Origin: Caulobacter vibrioides
GTDB lineage: Bacteria; Pseudomonadota; Alphaproteobacteria; Caulobacterales; Caulobacteraceae
Direction of reading: 5' to 3'
DNA length: 64,000 nucleotides
Assembly (NCBI GenBank): GCA_001449105.1
Contig: LNIY01000013.1
Coordinates: forward strand, 1 to 64,000
Shown here: piece after piece, positions 19,769 through 30,852 of the stretch
How positions within the stretch are numbered: the stretch's first letter is position 1
Layout: the number at the start of each line of letters is the position of its first letter
Notes under the pieces: model-generated
Seen by the model: only the letters and a program-made list of their open reading frames with translations
The model's database searches: none
Told to the model about the DNA's origin: nothing
Program-made: the position numbers and the translations under genes

Positions 19769-20311
19769 TCAGTCGAGGTAGTCCCAGTAGGCCTTGCCTT
19801 CCAGGGTGCGCAGCTTCAGGCCCACGGCGCATTGCTCGACGTTGAAGAATATCTGGTGCTCGCGGTCGGCGGCCTCGTGCCGATAGACCAGCGCGGAAAC
19901 GCCGACGCTCGCCTCGAGAAGCGCGGCCTCCTCGGCCTGGCACGGCAGGGCGCGCGTATCGGAGAAGGCGAGCTTGGCGTGACCGGCCGCGATGTCCGGA
20001 ATGGCGTTCCAGGCGCGCGGCGGGTCGGCGAAGGTCCGTTCGGACGACCCCAGCGCCGCGAAGACCAGGCTGTCCTGGATGACGCGCTTCTCGATCAGCA
20101 CCGGCTTGCCGTCCAGCAGGTGCAGGGCGCGCAGGTGCAGCACCCGCCGTTCGACGGTGTTGGTCCGGTCGACCGTGAAGTCGAACATGCGGTGGATCAC
20201 GTCGAGGATCCGCACCTCGCGACGGGGCGGGTCGGGCGAGCCGTCCCACAGGTCCAGGCCGGGCAGGCGCATCTCGGCGGCCGGCAGCAGGTTCAGCGTT
20301 TGCTCGTTCAT
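19769..20311 (-). CDS. Free-standing UTRA-like domain protein (no DNA-binding domain)
   Basis: A 180-residue soluble protein. From about residue 50 the pattern ERRVLHLRALHLLDGKPVLIEKRVIQ, then ALPCQAEEAALLEASVGVSALVYRHEAADREHQIFFNVEQC, resembles the UTRA effector-binding fold of HutC/FarR-type GntR regulators: two conserved strands, an EEA-LL helix, and a strand with a small-molecule gate. The N-terminal 45 residues (LPGLDLWDG...) do not form a winged helix. It runs in the same direction as hutC and starts 92 bases after the hutC stop. The UTRA call is by pattern and is not certain. A ligand-binding or regulator-modulating role is inference. Confidence 0.6.
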   Translation of the reverse strand: MNEQTLNLLPAAEMRLPGLDLWDGSPDPPRREVRILDVIHRMFDFTVDRTNTVERRVLHLRALHLLDGKPVLIEKRVIQDSLVFAALGSSERTFADPPRAWNAIPDIAAGHAKLAFSDTRALPCQAEEAALLEASVGVSALVYRHEAADREHQIFFNVEQCAVGLKLRTLEGKAYWDYLD

Positions 20312-20403
20312 GACGGCGATCCCCCGAAAACGACCGCCTGCCCAGGCGGCTCGCCCGAAGGTGTAGCGCGCAGAACGTTAACGCCAAGGACGAGGCGACG
20401 GCC

Positions 20404-21114
20404 TCAGCGCGCCGGGCCGAACCGCGCGACCAGGTCGTAGGCCTCGCCCGGAAACAGCTGGCGCACGCGGGTGACGGGCTCGCCGGCCCGCCAGGTGCGA
20501 CGCTCCACGGCCAGCAGGGCCGTGCCGACATCCAGGGCCAGCAGCTCGGCGACGGCGGCTTCCGCCCCCACGGCGCTGATCCGGCTTTCCGCTTCCGTCC
20601 ACGGCACGTGGTTCAGGAGCCACGCGCCGGGCGGCTCGGCGGCGAAGTCGGCGGCGGCGGCCTCGGGCACGGCGGCCAGGCTGATCAGCCGGTCCTCCAG
20701 GGCGAAGGGCCGGCCGCCGGCCACGTGCAGGCCGCGCAGCACGACAAGGTCGCCCTCGCCCGCCAACTCTGTCTCGTCGCCGTCGTCGGGATCGGCGGCT
20801 CGGCGCTCGGCGGCCAGCAGCACGAAGGCGTAGGTCTCGCCCCGGGCGGTGATCTCGGCCTGGATGTCGGGGATGTCGAGGACGGTGGAGTGCACCCTGG
20901 GCCGGGCCACGAACGAGCCGGCCCGACGGCGGCGCACGATCAGGCCGGCGTCGGCCAGGGCCGACATCGCCTTGTTCACGGTCATCCGCGAGCAGCCGTA
21001 CCGGGCCATCAGCTCGCTCTCGAACGGCACGCGGTGACCGGGGGCCCAGGCGCCCGAGCGGATCAGCCCCTCGATCTCGTCGCGGATGCGCTGGTGGAGA
21101 GGAACAGCCGTCAA
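20404..21114 (-). CDS. hutC: Histidine-utilisation repressor, GntR family
   Basis: The 236-residue regulator has an N-terminal GntR winged helix (about 7-70; motif FESELMARYGCSRMTVNKAMSALADAGLI) and a C-terminal UTRA effector domain (about 90-230; ends VTRVRQLFPGEAYDLVARF). HutC represses hut genes until urocanate binds. The start is a TTG at 21114 whose last two bases are also the first two of the hutF TGA stop (21113-21111). This points to translational coupling with hutF, and AAGGG lies about nine bases upstream. A matching palindrome (22603-22620) lies in the hutF/hutI divergent region. Confidence 0.92.
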   Translation of the reverse strand: MTAVPLHQRIRDEIEGLIRSGAWAPGHRVPFESELMARYGCSRMTVNKAMSALADAGLIVRRRRAGSFVARPRVHSTVLDIPDIQAEITARGETYAFVLLAAERRAADPDDGDETELAGEGDLVVLRGLHVAGGRPFALEDRLISLAAVPEAAAADFAAEPPGAWLLNHVPWTEAESRISAVGAEAAVAELLALDVGTALLAVERRTWRAGEPVTRVRQLFPGEAYDLVARFGPAR

Positions 21115-22580
21115 GACAGCAGGCCCTTCAGCACCTGGCGATAGCGCTCGGCGATGGCGTCGCGATGCCGGTGGCGGCCGCCCGAGACAACGGGCCGGCC
21201 GGCGCGCCAGACGCTGTCGATCGCCCCAAAGCGACCGGCGAAGATCAGGCTGTCGATCAAGGCGTCGCCGCTGCGCCCGACGATGGCCGGGTGCTCGCGG
21301 TCGAGGGTGACGAAGTCGGCCGGCGCGCCCCGGCGCAGGCCCGGACGGCCCGCGCCAAGGGCCTGGCTGCCGCCCGCCACGGCCGCGCGCCACAGCTCGC
21401 CGCCGGTCGATCGCTTGGGACCGCCGGCCAGCACGTTGCGGGCCCGGCGGGTCAGGCGCTGGGAATATTCCAGCACCCGCAGTTCCTCGGCCGCGTCGAT
21501 CAGCACGTTGCTGTCCGAGCCGATGCCGAAGGCGCCGCCTGCGGCCTGATAGTCGTGCGCCGGAAAGACGCCGTCGCCCAGATTGGCCTCGGTGATCGGA
21601 CACAGCCCCGCCACCGCGCCGCTCTTGGCCAGCCGCTCGGTCTCCATGGCGTTCATGTGGGTGGCGTGGACCAGGCACCACTGCTTGCCGACGTCGGCGT
21701 GGTTCATCAGCCAGCGCACGGGCCGCTGGCCGGTGGCGGCCAGGCAGTCGTCGACCTCCTTGGTCTGCTCGGCGATATGGATGTGGATCGGACCGCCGGC
21801 GGCCAGGGGCGTGATGGCCGCCAGCTCGTCGGCGGTGACGGCGCGCAGGCTGTGGGGCGCGATCCCGACCACTGCCTCGGAGAGGCCGGCGACCGCGGCG
21901 CGGCTGGCCTCCATCAGGCGGGCATAGCCGTCGACGTCGGTGACGAAGCGCTTCTGGCCCTCGCCGGGCGCGGCGCCGCCGAAGCCCGCATGGGCGTAGA
22001 ACACCGGCAGCAGGGTCAGGCCGATGCCGGTCTCCTGCGCAGCTGCGGCGATCCGCGCGCCCATCTCGGCCGGGTTGTCGAAGGCCGCGCCGCCGGTGTC
22101 GTGATGCAGGTAGTGGAACTCGCCGACCCGCGTGAAGCCGCTCTCCAGCATCTCGACCTGGCCCATGGCGGCGATGGCCTGCAGGGCGTCGGGGTCCAGC
22201 CGCTCGACGAAGCGGTACATCAGCTCGCGCCAGGTCCAGAAGCTGTCGCTCCCCTCGCCCCGCGCTTCGGTCAGGCCGGCCATGGCCCGCTGGAAGGCGT
22301 GGCTGTGCAGGTTGGGCATGCCCGGCAGGGCCGCGCCCAGGCGGGGCTCGGAGCCGGCGACGACGTCGGTGTCGATGCGGGCGATACGCCCCTCCGACAG
22401 GGTCAGGCGCACGCCCTTGGCCCAGCCGTCGGCCAGCAACGCGCTCTCGCACCAGACGACGATGTCGCGGGGCGTTTCCAGCTGGACCTGGCGGACCGGC
22501 TCGCTGGGGGTCTCGACGGGGACCTCCTCGATCGCCGGGGTCGCCGGTTCGGGGGCGTCAAGATTCTCGGCGTCGCTCAC
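21111..22580 (-). CDS. hutF: Formimidoylglutamate deiminase
   Basis: The 489-residue amidohydrolase-superfamily enzyme converts N-formimino-L-glutamate to N-formyl-L-glutamate plus ammonia, the first half of the five-step hut branch that HutG completes. The metal motif is [14 protein letters not shown], with later conserved [20 protein letters not shown] and [15 protein letters not shown] blocks. An unusual acidic/proline-rich stretch of about 40 residues precedes the domain. The GTG at 22580 is preferred because GAGGAT lies eight bases upstream; the frame continues further but overlaps the operator. It is divergent from hutI and overlaps hutC. Confidence 0.93.
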   Translation of the reverse strand: MSDAENLDAPEPATPAIEEVPVETPSEPVRQVQLETPRDIVVWCESALLADGWAKGVRLTLSEGRIARIDTDVVAGSEPRLGAALPGMPNLHSHAFQRAMAGLTEARGEGSDSFWTWRELMYRFVERLDPDALQAIAAMGQVEMLESGFTRVGEFHYLHHDTGGAAFDNPAEMGARIAAAAQETGIGLTLLPVFYAHAGFGGAAPGEGQKRFVTDVDGYARLMEASRAAVAGLSEAVVGIAPHSLRAVTADELAAITPLAAGGPIHIHIAEQTKEVDDCLAATGQRPVRWLMNHADVGKQWCLVHATHMNAMETERLAKSGAVAGLCPITEANLGDGVFPAHDYQAAGGAFGIGSDSNVLIDAAEELRVLEYSQRLTRRARNVLAGGPKRSTGGELWRAAVAGGSQALGAGRPGLRRGAPADFVTLDREHPAIVGRSGDALIDSLIFAGRFGAIDSVWRAGRPVVSGGRHRHRDAIAERYRQVLKGLLS

Positions 22581-22602
22581 TGGACAATCCTCGTCGCTCG
22601 CG

Positions 22603-22620
22603 AATATGTCTATACATATT
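22603..22620. promoter_or_regulatory. Putative HutC operator between hutF and hutI
   Basis: AATATGT-CTAT-ACATATT is an inverted repeat with perfect seven-base arms. It lies 22 bases from the hutF start and 57 bases from the hutI start. Operators of HutC-type GntR regulators are AT-rich TGTATATACA-like palindromes, which this core (TGTCTATACA) resembles. One site could control both directions. Confidence 0.65.
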
Positions 22621-22677
22621 GAACCGCGCCGCAAGGGTCGCGGAGCACGACTCAAGACGTCACGGGAGGCGCTGGCG

Positions 22678-23886
22678 ATGCGGTGCGAACGGGTTTGGAT
22701 CAAGGCCCGGCTTGCGACCCTCGCGGAAGGCGCGCCCGACCTGGGGGTGGTCGAGGACGGCGTGATCGCCGCCAGCGACGGCCGGATCCTCTATGCCGGC
22801 CCCGCCGATGAGGCCCCCGCCTTCGAAGCCGCAGAGACGGTCGACTGCGACGGCCGCTGGATCACGCCGGGCCTGATCGACCCGCACACCCACCTGATCT
22901 TCGGCGCCGACCGCGCCCACGAGTTCGAGCTGCGGCTGGCCGGCGCGTCGTACGAAGAGATCGCCCGCGCCGGCGGCGGCATCGTCTCGACCATGAAGGC
23001 CACCCGCGAGGCGACCGAGAGCGAGCTGGTCGCCGCCGCCCTGCCCCGCCTGGACGCCCTGATCGCCGAGGGCCTGACGACCATCGAGGTCAAGTCCGGC
23101 TACGGCCTGTCGCTGGAACACGAGCTGAAGAGCCTGCGCGCCGCCCGCGCCCTGGCCAAGGCGCGGCCCGTCTCGGTCAAGACCACCTTCCTCGGCGCCC
23201 ACGCCCTGCCGCCGGAGTTCAAGGGGAACGCCGACGGCTATATCGACCTCGTCTGCCGCGAGATGATCCCCGCCGTCGCAGCCGAGGGGCTGGCCGACGC
23301 GGTGGACGGCTTCTGCGAGGGCATCGGCTTTTCCCCCGCCCAGATCCGCCGGGTGTTCGAGACCGCCCGCGCCCACGGCCTGCCGGTGAAGCTGCACGCC
23401 GAGCAGCTGTCGAACCTGCATGGTTCCGCCCTGGCCGCCGAGTTCGGCGCGCTGTCGGCCGATCACCTGGAGCACCTGGACGAAGCCGGTATCGCCGCCA
23501 TGGCCCAGGCCGGGACGACGGCCGTGCTGCTGCCCGGCGCCTACTACTTCGTGCGCGAAACCAGGCTGCCGCCGATCAAGGCCCTGCGCGCGGCCGGCGT
23601 GCCGCTGGCGCTCGCGACCGACTGCAACCCCGGCACCTCGCCGCTGACCAGCCTGCTGCTGACCATGAACATGGCCGCCACCCTGTTCCGCCTGACCGTG
23701 GACGAGTGCCTGGCCGGCGTGACCCGGCAGGCCGCCCGCGCCCTGGGCGTGCTGGCCGACCGTGGAACCCTGGAAGCCGGCAAGGCCTGCGACCTGGCCA
23801 TCTGGGACGTCGAGCGTCCCGCCGAACTTGTCTACCGCATGGGCTTCAACCCGCTCCATGCGCGCGTCTGGAGTGGTGTTTCGTGA
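22678..23886 (+). CDS. hutI: Imidazolonepropionase
   Basis: The 402-residue enzyme hydrolyses 4-imidazolone-5-propionate to N-formiminoglutamate. The amidohydrolase metal motif is [24 protein letters not shown], with the conserved [14 protein letters not shown] substrate block, LHAEQLSN and [13 protein letters not shown] downstream. Length is typical. The ATG at 22678 has GGGAGG about nine bases upstream. The TGA stop overlaps the GTG of hutH by four bases, so hutI and hutH are translationally coupled. Confidence 0.97.
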   Translation: MRCERVWIKARLATLAEGAPDLGVVEDGVIAASDGRILYAGPADEAPAFEAAETVDCDGRWITPGLIDPHTHLIFGADRAHEFELRLAGASYEEIARAGGGIVSTMKATREATESELVAAALPRLDALIAEGLTTIEVKSGYGLSLEHELKSLRAARALAKARPVSVKTTFLGAHALPPEFKGNADGYIDLVCREMIPAVAAEGLADAVDGFCEGIGFSPAQIRRVFETARAHGLPVKLHAEQLSNLHGSALAAEFGALSADHLEHLDEAGIAAMAQAGTTAVLLPGAYYFVRETRLPPIKALRAAGVPLALATDCNPGTSPLTSLLLTMNMAATLFRLTVDECLAGVTRQAARALGVLADRGTLEAGKACDLAIWDVERPAELVYRMGFNPLHARVWSGVS

Positions 23887-25421
23887 CCGAAGTCGTCGTC
23901 CTGCATCCCGGCGAGGTCAGCCTCGCCCAGTGGAAGTCCGTCTATCGCGGCGCGGCCGCCCGTCTTTCCGACGGCGCCTGGCCGGTGATCGAGGCCAGCG
24001 CGGCCGCGGTGACCCGCATCCTGGCCAAGGGCGAGCCGGTCTACGGCATCAATACGGGCTTTGGGAAACTGGCCAGCGTGCGCATCGGTGACGAGGATCT
24101 GGCGAGGCTGCAGCGCAACATCGTGCTGTCCCACGCCGCCGGCACGGGCGAACCTTCGCCGGTCGCGGTGATCCGCCTGATGATGGCCCTGAAGCTGGCC
24201 AGCCTGGCCCAAGGCGCCTCGGGCGTGCGGGTCGAGACCGTCAAGCTGCTGCAGGCCATGCTGGAACTGGGCCTGACGCCGGTGGTGCCCAGCCAGGGTT
24301 CGGTCGGCGCCTCCGGGGACCTGGCGCCGCTGTCGCACATGGCCGCGACCATGATCGGGGTCGGCGAGATCGACGTCGGCGGCGTGCGCAAACCCGCGCT
24401 CGAAGTCCTGGCCCGCGCCGGCCTGGCCCCCGTCGAGCTGGGTCCCAAGGAGGGCCTGGCCTTGCTGAACGGCACCCAGTTCTCGACCGCCAACGCGCTC
24501 GCCGGCCTGTTCGAGGCCGAGGTGCTGTTCCAGTCGGCCCTGGTGACCGGCGCGCTTTCGACCGAAGCCGCCAAGGGCTCGGACACCCCCTTCGATCCGC
24601 GCATCCACGCCCTGCGCCGCCATGCCGGCCAGATCGAGACCGCCGCCGCCCTGCGCAGCCTGATGGCGACCTCCGACATCCGCGCCTCGCACTTGAAGGA
24701 GGACGAGCGGGTGCAGGACCCCTACTGCCTGCGCTGCCAGCCGCAGGTGATGGGCGCCGCGCTCGACGTGCTGCGCCAGGCGGCGACCACCCTGGGCACC
24801 GAGGCCAACGGCGTGTCGGACAACCCGCTGATCTTCCCGGAAGCCGACGAGGCCCTGTCGGGGGGCAACTTCCACGCCGAGCCCGTGGCCTTCGCCGCCG
24901 ACATGATCGCCCTGGCCGTCTGCGAGATCGGCTCGATCGCCGAGCGCCGCATCGCCATGCTGGTGGATCCGGCGCTGTCGGGCCTGCCGGCCTTCCTGAC
25001 GCCCAAGCCCGGCCTCAACTCCGGCTTCATGATCCCGCAGGTCACGGCCGCGGCGCTGGTCTCGGAGAACAAGCAGAAGGCCTATCCGGCCAGCGTCGAC
25101 TCCATCCCGACCTCGGCCAACCAGGAAGACCACGTGTCGATGGCCGCCCACGGCGCGCGCCGCCTGCTGTCGATGGTGGAGAACGCGACGGCGGTGATCG
25201 GCATTGAACTTCTGGCCGCCGCGCAGGGCTGCGACTTCCACGCGCCGCTGACCTCCAGCACGGCCCTCGAGACGGTGCGGAAGGCGGTGCGCGAGAAGGT
25301 GCCGCACCTGTCGGACGACCGCCACTTCCATCCCGACATGGAAGCGGCCAACATCCTTGTGCGGACCGGCGCGATCGTGAGCGCGGCGGCCGGCGTTCCC
25401 TTGCCCGGAGCGACCACATGA
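23883..25421 (+). CDS. hutH: Histidine ammonia-lyase
   Basis: The 512-residue enzyme deaminates L-histidine to trans-urocanate, the entry step of the pathway. The MIO prosthetic group forms from Ala143-Ser144-Gly145 in [14 protein letters not shown]. Other family blocks include [22 protein letters not shown] and [18 protein letters not shown]. The start is the GTG at 23883 within a GTGA overlap with hutI, giving the canonical length; more upstream starts would add unrelated residues. The stop overlaps the hutG ATG by four bases. Confidence 0.97.
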   Translation: MTEVVVLHPGEVSLAQWKSVYRGAAARLSDGAWPVIEASAAAVTRILAKGEPVYGINTGFGKLASVRIGDEDLARLQRNIVLSHAAGTGEPSPVAVIRLMMALKLASLAQGASGVRVETVKLLQAMLELGLTPVVPSQGSVGASGDLAPLSHMAATMIGVGEIDVGGVRKPALEVLARAGLAPVELGPKEGLALLNGTQFSTANALAGLFEAEVLFQSALVTGALSTEAAKGSDTPFDPRIHALRRHAGQIETAAALRSLMATSDIRASHLKEDERVQDPYCLRCQPQVMGAALDVLRQAATTLGTEANGVSDNPLIFPEADEALSGGNFHAEPVAFAADMIALAVCEIGSIAERRIAMLVDPALSGLPAFLTPKPGLNSGFMIPQVTAAALVSENKQKAYPASVDSIPTSANQEDHVSMAAHGARRLLSMVENATAVIGIELLAAAQGCDFHAPLTSSTALETVRKAVREKVPHLSDDRHFHPDMEAANILVRTGAIVSAAAGVPLPGATT

Positions 25422-26251
25422 ACGACTGGCTGGAAGTCTGGCGCGGCGACGCGCCCCTGATCGTCAGCATTCCCCACTCGGGGTCGTACATCCCCGACGA
25501 GATCGAAAAGCGCCTGGTTTCGCCCTGGCTGGCCCGCAAGGACGCCGACTGGTGGGTGGAACGGCTCTACAACTTCGCCGACGACCTGGGGGCGACGACG
25601 GTGCGCACCTGCCTGTCGCGCACGGTGATCGACGTCAATCGCGACCCGTCAGGCGCCTCGCTCTATCCCGGTATGGCGACCACCGCCCTTTGCCCCACCG
25701 ACACCTTCGACGGCGAGCGGCTGTACGCCGAGGGCCAAGAGCCCGACGAGGCCGAGATCGCCGCCCGCCGCGAGCGCTGGTTCGTGCCCTATCACGGCGC
25801 CCTGCGCACCGAGATCGACCGGCTGCTGGCGCTGCATGGCAAGGTGGTGCTCTACGACGCCCACTCGATCCGCTCGCGCGCGCCCAGGCTGTTTCCCGGC
25901 GAGCTGCCGGTGTTCAACATCGGAACCAACAGCGGGGCGAGCTGCGACCAGACCCTGACCGCCGCCGTCGAGGCCGCCTGCGAGGCCTCGGGCCAGCCGA
26001 TGGTCACCAACGGCCGCTTCAAGGGCGGCTGGATCACCCGCCACTACGGCAAGCCCGAGCGCGGCATCCACGCCGTGCAGATGGAGCTGGCCTGCCGCGG
26101 CTATATCGACGACCCCTCGCCCCGCATCACCCCGCAGTCCTGGCCCTCGCCCTACCGCCCGCTGAAGGCCGCGCCGATGCGCAGCGTTCTGGGCGACGTG
26201 CTGAAGGCCTGCGTGGATTTCGCCTCAGACAGCCAATCTCCTCCCCCGTGA
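25418..26251 (+). CDS. hutG: N-formylglutamate deformylase
   Basis: The 277-residue member of the N-formylglutamate amidohydrolase family yields L-glutamate and formate, completing the branch begun by HutF. Recognisable blocks are [53 protein letters not shown] and LYDAHSIRS. It begins with an ATGA overlap on hutH. The last residues (SQSPPP) and the stop codon are encoded by the left arm of an intergenic repeat (26241-26267), suggesting the repeat supplied the present C-terminus. Confidence 0.95.
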   Translation: MNDWLEVWRGDAPLIVSIPHSGSYIPDEIEKRLVSPWLARKDADWWVERLYNFADDLGATTVRTCLSRTVIDVNRDPSGASLYPGMATTALCPTDTFDGERLYAEGQEPDEAEIAARRERWFVPYHGALRTEIDRLLALHGKVVLYDAHSIRSRAPRLFPGELPVFNIGTNSGASCDQTLTAAVEAACEASGQPMVTNGRFKGGWITRHYGKPERGIHAVQMELACRGYIDDPSPRITPQSWPSPYRPLKAAPMRSVLGDVLKACVDFASDSQSPPP

Positions 26252-26324
26252 AACGGGGGAGGTGGCGCGACGCCATCGGCGTCGTGACGGAGGGGGCGAG
26301 TTTAAGCTCGGCGCCCAGTCACGG
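26241..26324. repeat. Left half of intergenic repeat family E, broken by the poly-C tract
   Basis: CTCCCCCGTGAAACGGGGGAG is followed by GCGACGCCATCGGCGTCG and GACGGAGGGGGCGAG ... CCCAGTCACGGCC. The layout looks like the left part of a long palindrome whose complementary right arm (CCCCCTCCGTC..., then an arm ending in CCCGTTTCACGGGGGAGG) should follow. Instead the poly-C tract begins where the right arm would start. Confidence 0.6.
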
Positions 26325-26472
26325 CCCCCCCCCCCCCCCCCCCGCCCCCCCCCCCCCCCCCTCCCTCTTCACCCCCCCCCCCCCTCCCCCCCCCCCCCCC
26401 GCCTCCCCCCCCCCCCCCCCCCCCCCGGGGGGGGGCGCCCCAAAACCCCGAACACACGCCCCCCCGCCCCCC
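26325..26472. other. Anomalous C-homopolymer tract between hutG and hutU
   Basis: About 148 bases are almost pure C. There is a run of 19 C from 26325, a run of 17 C after a single G at 26344, further runs to 26426, a G run at 26427-26435, and then sparse A/G among C. The composition is unlike anything else in the window. It ends at the hutU N-terminus, where the expected ATG reads ACG. The tract replaces the right arm of a palindrome, which suggests failed sequencing or base-calling through a hairpin rather than real DNA. Confidence 0.85.
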
Positions 26473-28137
<1,665 letters not shown>

Positions 28138-28160
28138 GTCGCCCAAGCCCTCCCCAAGGT

Positions 28161-28301
28161 CGTCATCCCGGAAAGCCCGCAGGGCTTATCCGGGACCCAG
28201 GGGCAGCCACACTGCGGCGGCCAAGTCCGCGGCGGCGAACCCAAGCGCCGCGCCCAGTCTCCTGGGTCCCGGCTCTACGCTGCGCTTCGGCCGGGATGAC
28301 G
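28161..28301. repeat. Intergenic repeat family B, copy 3
   Basis: CGTCATCCCGGAAAGCCCGCAGGGCTTATCCGGGACCCAGGGG ... CCTGGGTCCCGGCTCTACGCTGCGCTTCGGCCGGGATGACG. It has a longer centre than copies 1 and 2. It lies between hutU and hutD. Confidence 0.8.
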
Positions 28302-28328
28302 ATCGTTGTTGTGATGGAAGGTCAGAAC

Positions 28329-28871
28329 ATGCGCCTGCTCCCCGCCACCGACCGCACGCCTGCACCGTGGAAGAACGGCGGCGGGACGACATGGGAGATC
28401 GCCGTCCAGCCGCCGGGCGCGGACCTGTCCGCCTTCGACTGGCGGCTGAGCATCGCCGAAGTGGCGACCGCTGGTCCGTTCTCGGTGTTTCCCGGCGTCG
28501 ACCGGGTGCTGACCGTGATCGCCGGCTCCGGCCTGCGGCTGACGATCGAGGGCCTCGGCGATGTCGTGCTCGACGAGACCTCACGGCCCCTGCCCTTCTC
28601 CGGCGACGCCCCGGCGGCCGCGACGCTCGACGGCGGGCCGATCCGCGACCTCAACCTGATGGTCCGGCGCGGCAGCTGGCGGGGCTCGGTTCGGCGCATC
28701 GACGGCGCGGAGACGATCACCGCCACGGCGCGGATCACCGTGCTGGTGGCGCTGGTCCCGGCGAAGGTAGACGACCAGATCCTGGCCGTCGAGGACGCGC
28801 TGATCGTCGATCCCGATGCAACCTTGACCATGGATGGGCGTTTGCTGCTGATCGGCCTCGATCCGGCCTGA
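28329..28871 (+). CDS. hutD: HutD family protein
   Basis: The 180-residue cupin-like protein has the HutD signature RTPAPWKNGGGTTWEIAVQPPGA near the N-terminus and FDWRLSIAEVATAGPFSVFPGVDR after it. HutD accompanies hut operons and is thought to limit hut expression rather than catalyse a step; its exact role is not settled. The ATG at 28329 is preferred because GGAAGG lies eight bases upstream, whereas an ATG at 28296 falls in repeat B3. It is separated from hutU by that repeat. Confidence 0.9.
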   Translation: MRLLPATDRTPAPWKNGGGTTWEIAVQPPGADLSAFDWRLSIAEVATAGPFSVFPGVDRVLTVIAGSGLRLTIEGLGDVVLDETSRPLPFSGDAPAAATLDGGPIRDLNLMVRRGSWRGSVRRIDGAETITATARITVLVALVPAKVDDQILAVEDALIVDPDATLTMDGRLLLIGLDPA

Positions 28872-28910
28872 CCCTCGCGTCGGCAGGATCGATCCGTTGC
28901 GGAGCCCGGA

Positions 28911-29411
28911 ATGACAAGCAGCCTCTATGTGACCTTCCGCGCCGGCGCGCTGGAAGCGGCCCTGCCGCAGGCGGCCGTGGCCGAGATCCTGCCGTTGCCG
29001 GAACTGGTCGCCGCGCCGGGCACGCCGCGCGTGCTGGCGGGCTTCGTCAATCTCGGCGGAGAGGCCGTGCCGGCCCTGGCCCTGGATCGCCTGCTGGAGT
29101 CCGAAGGCGGCGAGCCCGCCCCCGCCCTCTATCGCCACCTGATCCGCCTGCGGCCGCTGGCCGGCGCGCCGGCGGTGACCCTGCTGGTCGACCGCGTCAC
29201 CGACGCCGCCGCCCACGCGCCCGACACCCAACCCGTCGAGGAGGCCGACAGCCTGGGCGGCTGCGTCGCCGAGACCGCCCTGATCGACGGCCGCCTGACG
29301 CCCGTCCTGTCGCCCGAGCACCTGCTGCTGGCCGAGGAGAAGGCGCGGCTGGACGAGTTCGCCCGCCGCGCGCAGGAACGCCTGGCCCAGTGGGAAAGCG
29401 CCCCCGCGTGA
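28911..29411 (+). CDS. CheW-like adaptor protein 1
   Basis: The 166-residue protein consists of one CheW domain (about 5-140) with the usual pattern: YVTFRAGALEAALPQAAVAEILPLPEL, GFVNLGGEAVPALALDRLL, and a C-terminal ALIDGRLTPVLSPEHLL strand. A short charged helix follows. CheW links receptors to CheA in the polar or cytoplasmic array. It is the first gene of an eight-gene same-strand cluster ending at 39726. Its TGA overlaps the GTG of the next gene (GTGA). Confidence 0.88.
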   Translation: MTSSLYVTFRAGALEAALPQAAVAEILPLPELVAAPGTPRVLAGFVNLGGEAVPALALDRLLESEGGEPAPALYRHLIRLRPLAGAPAVTLLVDRVTDAAAHAPDTQPVEEADSLGGCVAETALIDGRLTPVLSPEHLLLAEEKARLDEFARRAQERLAQWESAPA

Positions 29412-30844
29412 AACCGCCCCGGGCGGCCGCGCGGCCCCAGGCCTCGCGCCCATTGGCGCTGGCCGCGGACGAGCCGTTCCAGCGCCTGAAGCGGGCGGTG
29501 ATCGCGCGCACCGGCCACCACTACTACGCCGACAAGGACGACGTGCTGTGGGACCGCGTGCAGCGGCGCCTGCTGGCCACCCGCGACCGCGACGTCACGG
29601 CCTATCTGCGCCGTCTCGACAGCGACGACGGCGAACAGGAATGGGCCGCGCTCGAGACCGAGATCACGATCGGCGAGACCTTCTTCTTCCGCTACGCCGA
29701 GCAGTTCACGGCCCTGCGCGAAACGATCCTGCCCGACATCCTGGAGCGCAAGGCCAAGGACAGGCGGATCCGCATCTGGAGCGCCGGCTGCGCCACCGGG
29801 GCCGAACCCTATTCCATCGCCATCCTGCTGTCGGAGATGCTGGGCGAGGCCATCAACGACTGGCGCATCTCGATCCTTGGCGGCGACATCAACGCCGCCT
29901 TCCTGGAGACCGCGCGCAAGGGCCAGTTCGGCCGCTGGGCGTTGCGGGCGGTCGGCGACGCCGATCGGGCCCAGTGGTTCACCGAAACGGCCCGCAACAC
30001 CTGGACCCTGAAGAGCGCCTATCGCGGCTTCGTCCGGTTCGAGCGCCAGAACCTGCTCGACCTGCTGGGTCCCGCCCCGCCGCTGGAGCTGACCGAGTTC
30101 GACCTGATCCTGTGCCGCAACGTGCTGATCTACTTCCATCACGAGGTGGTCGAGCAGTTGGTCGGCGCGCTGGGAAGCCGGCTGGCGGCCGATGGCTGGC
30201 TGCTGCTGGGCCACGCCGAACCCAACCCCGCCTTCGGCAAGTTGCTGGACGTCACCCAACTGCCGGGCACAGTGGCCTATCGCCCGCTCGACCCGGAGCG
30301 GCCCGCGCAGCCGGGGCCCAGCTTCGAGGCCTTCGCCGCGCCGGAGCCCGAGCCCGCGCAACATCTCCATCTGGCCGAAGCGCCCTCGCCCCAGTGGCGA
30401 CCCGCGCCGATCCCGACGCCTGTCCCCACGCCCGCCCCGCCGGCCGCCGACCTGGTGGAGACCGTTCGCCGCCTCGCCGACGGCGGCGACTACCTCGCCG
30501 CCGAGGCCGCCTGCCGGCAGGCCCTGGCGGTCGCGCCGGAGGACCCGGCCCTGCATCTGCACGACGGCCTGGTGCTGCGGGCGCTGGGGCGTCCCGGCCC
30601 GGCCGAGGCGGCGTTCAAGCGGGCGCTCTATCTCGATCGCGGCTTCGCCATGGCCCACTATCACCTGGGCCTGCTGCTGCTCGACCGGGGAAGGGCCAAG
30701 GCGGCCGCCCGCTCGCTGAAGACCGCCGCGCAAATCGCGGGAACCGTTCCGGCGGACACGCGTTTGGCCCACGGCGCAGGTCTGGACGCCGGCCAGCTGC
30801 GCAAGAGCGTCCGTCTGCTGCTGCAGTCGCTCGTGGGGGTTTGA
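29408..30844 (+). CDS. CheR-type MCP methyltransferase with C-terminal TPR region
   Basis: The 478-residue protein has a CheR N-terminal helical domain (about 20-85), then the SAM-dependent methyltransferase domain with IRIWSAGCATGAEPYSIAILL and DLILCRNVLIYF. A proline/alanine-rich linker (about 295-355) follows. The C-terminal tetratricopeptide-like region (about 355-450) includes ALAVAPEDPALHLHDGLVLRALGR. CheR methylates glutamates on the adjacent MCP. TPR-fused CheR is typical of non-flagellar or alternative chemosensory systems, where the TPR region contacts partner proteins. The start is the GTG at 29408 in a GTGA overlap with cheW. Confidence 0.92.
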   Translation: MKPPRAAARPQASRPLALAADEPFQRLKRAVIARTGHHYYADKDDVLWDRVQRRLLATRDRDVTAYLRRLDSDDGEQEWAALETEITIGETFFFRYAEQFTALRETILPDILERKAKDRRIRIWSAGCATGAEPYSIAILLSEMLGEAINDWRISILGGDINAAFLETARKGQFGRWALRAVGDADRAQWFTETARNTWTLKSAYRGFVRFERQNLLDLLGPAPPLELTEFDLILCRNVLIYFHHEVVEQLVGALGSRLAADGWLLLGHAEPNPAFGKLLDVTQLPGTVAYRPLDPERPAQPGPSFEAFAAPEPEPAQHLHLAEAPSPQWRPAPIPTPVPTPAPPAADLVETVRRLADGGDYLAAEAACRQALAVAPEDPALHLHDGLVLRALGRPGPAEAAFKRALYLDRGFAMAHYHLGLLLLDRGRAKAAARSLKTAAQIAGTVPADTRLAHGAGLDAGQLRKSVRLLLQSLVGV

Positions 30845-30852
30845 AGAACGAC

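Noticed and set aside
28161..28301. Repeat elements considered as CRISPR or tandem arrays
   Set aside because: They are isolated palindromes between genes, not regularly spaced identical repeats with unique spacers, and no cas gene is present.
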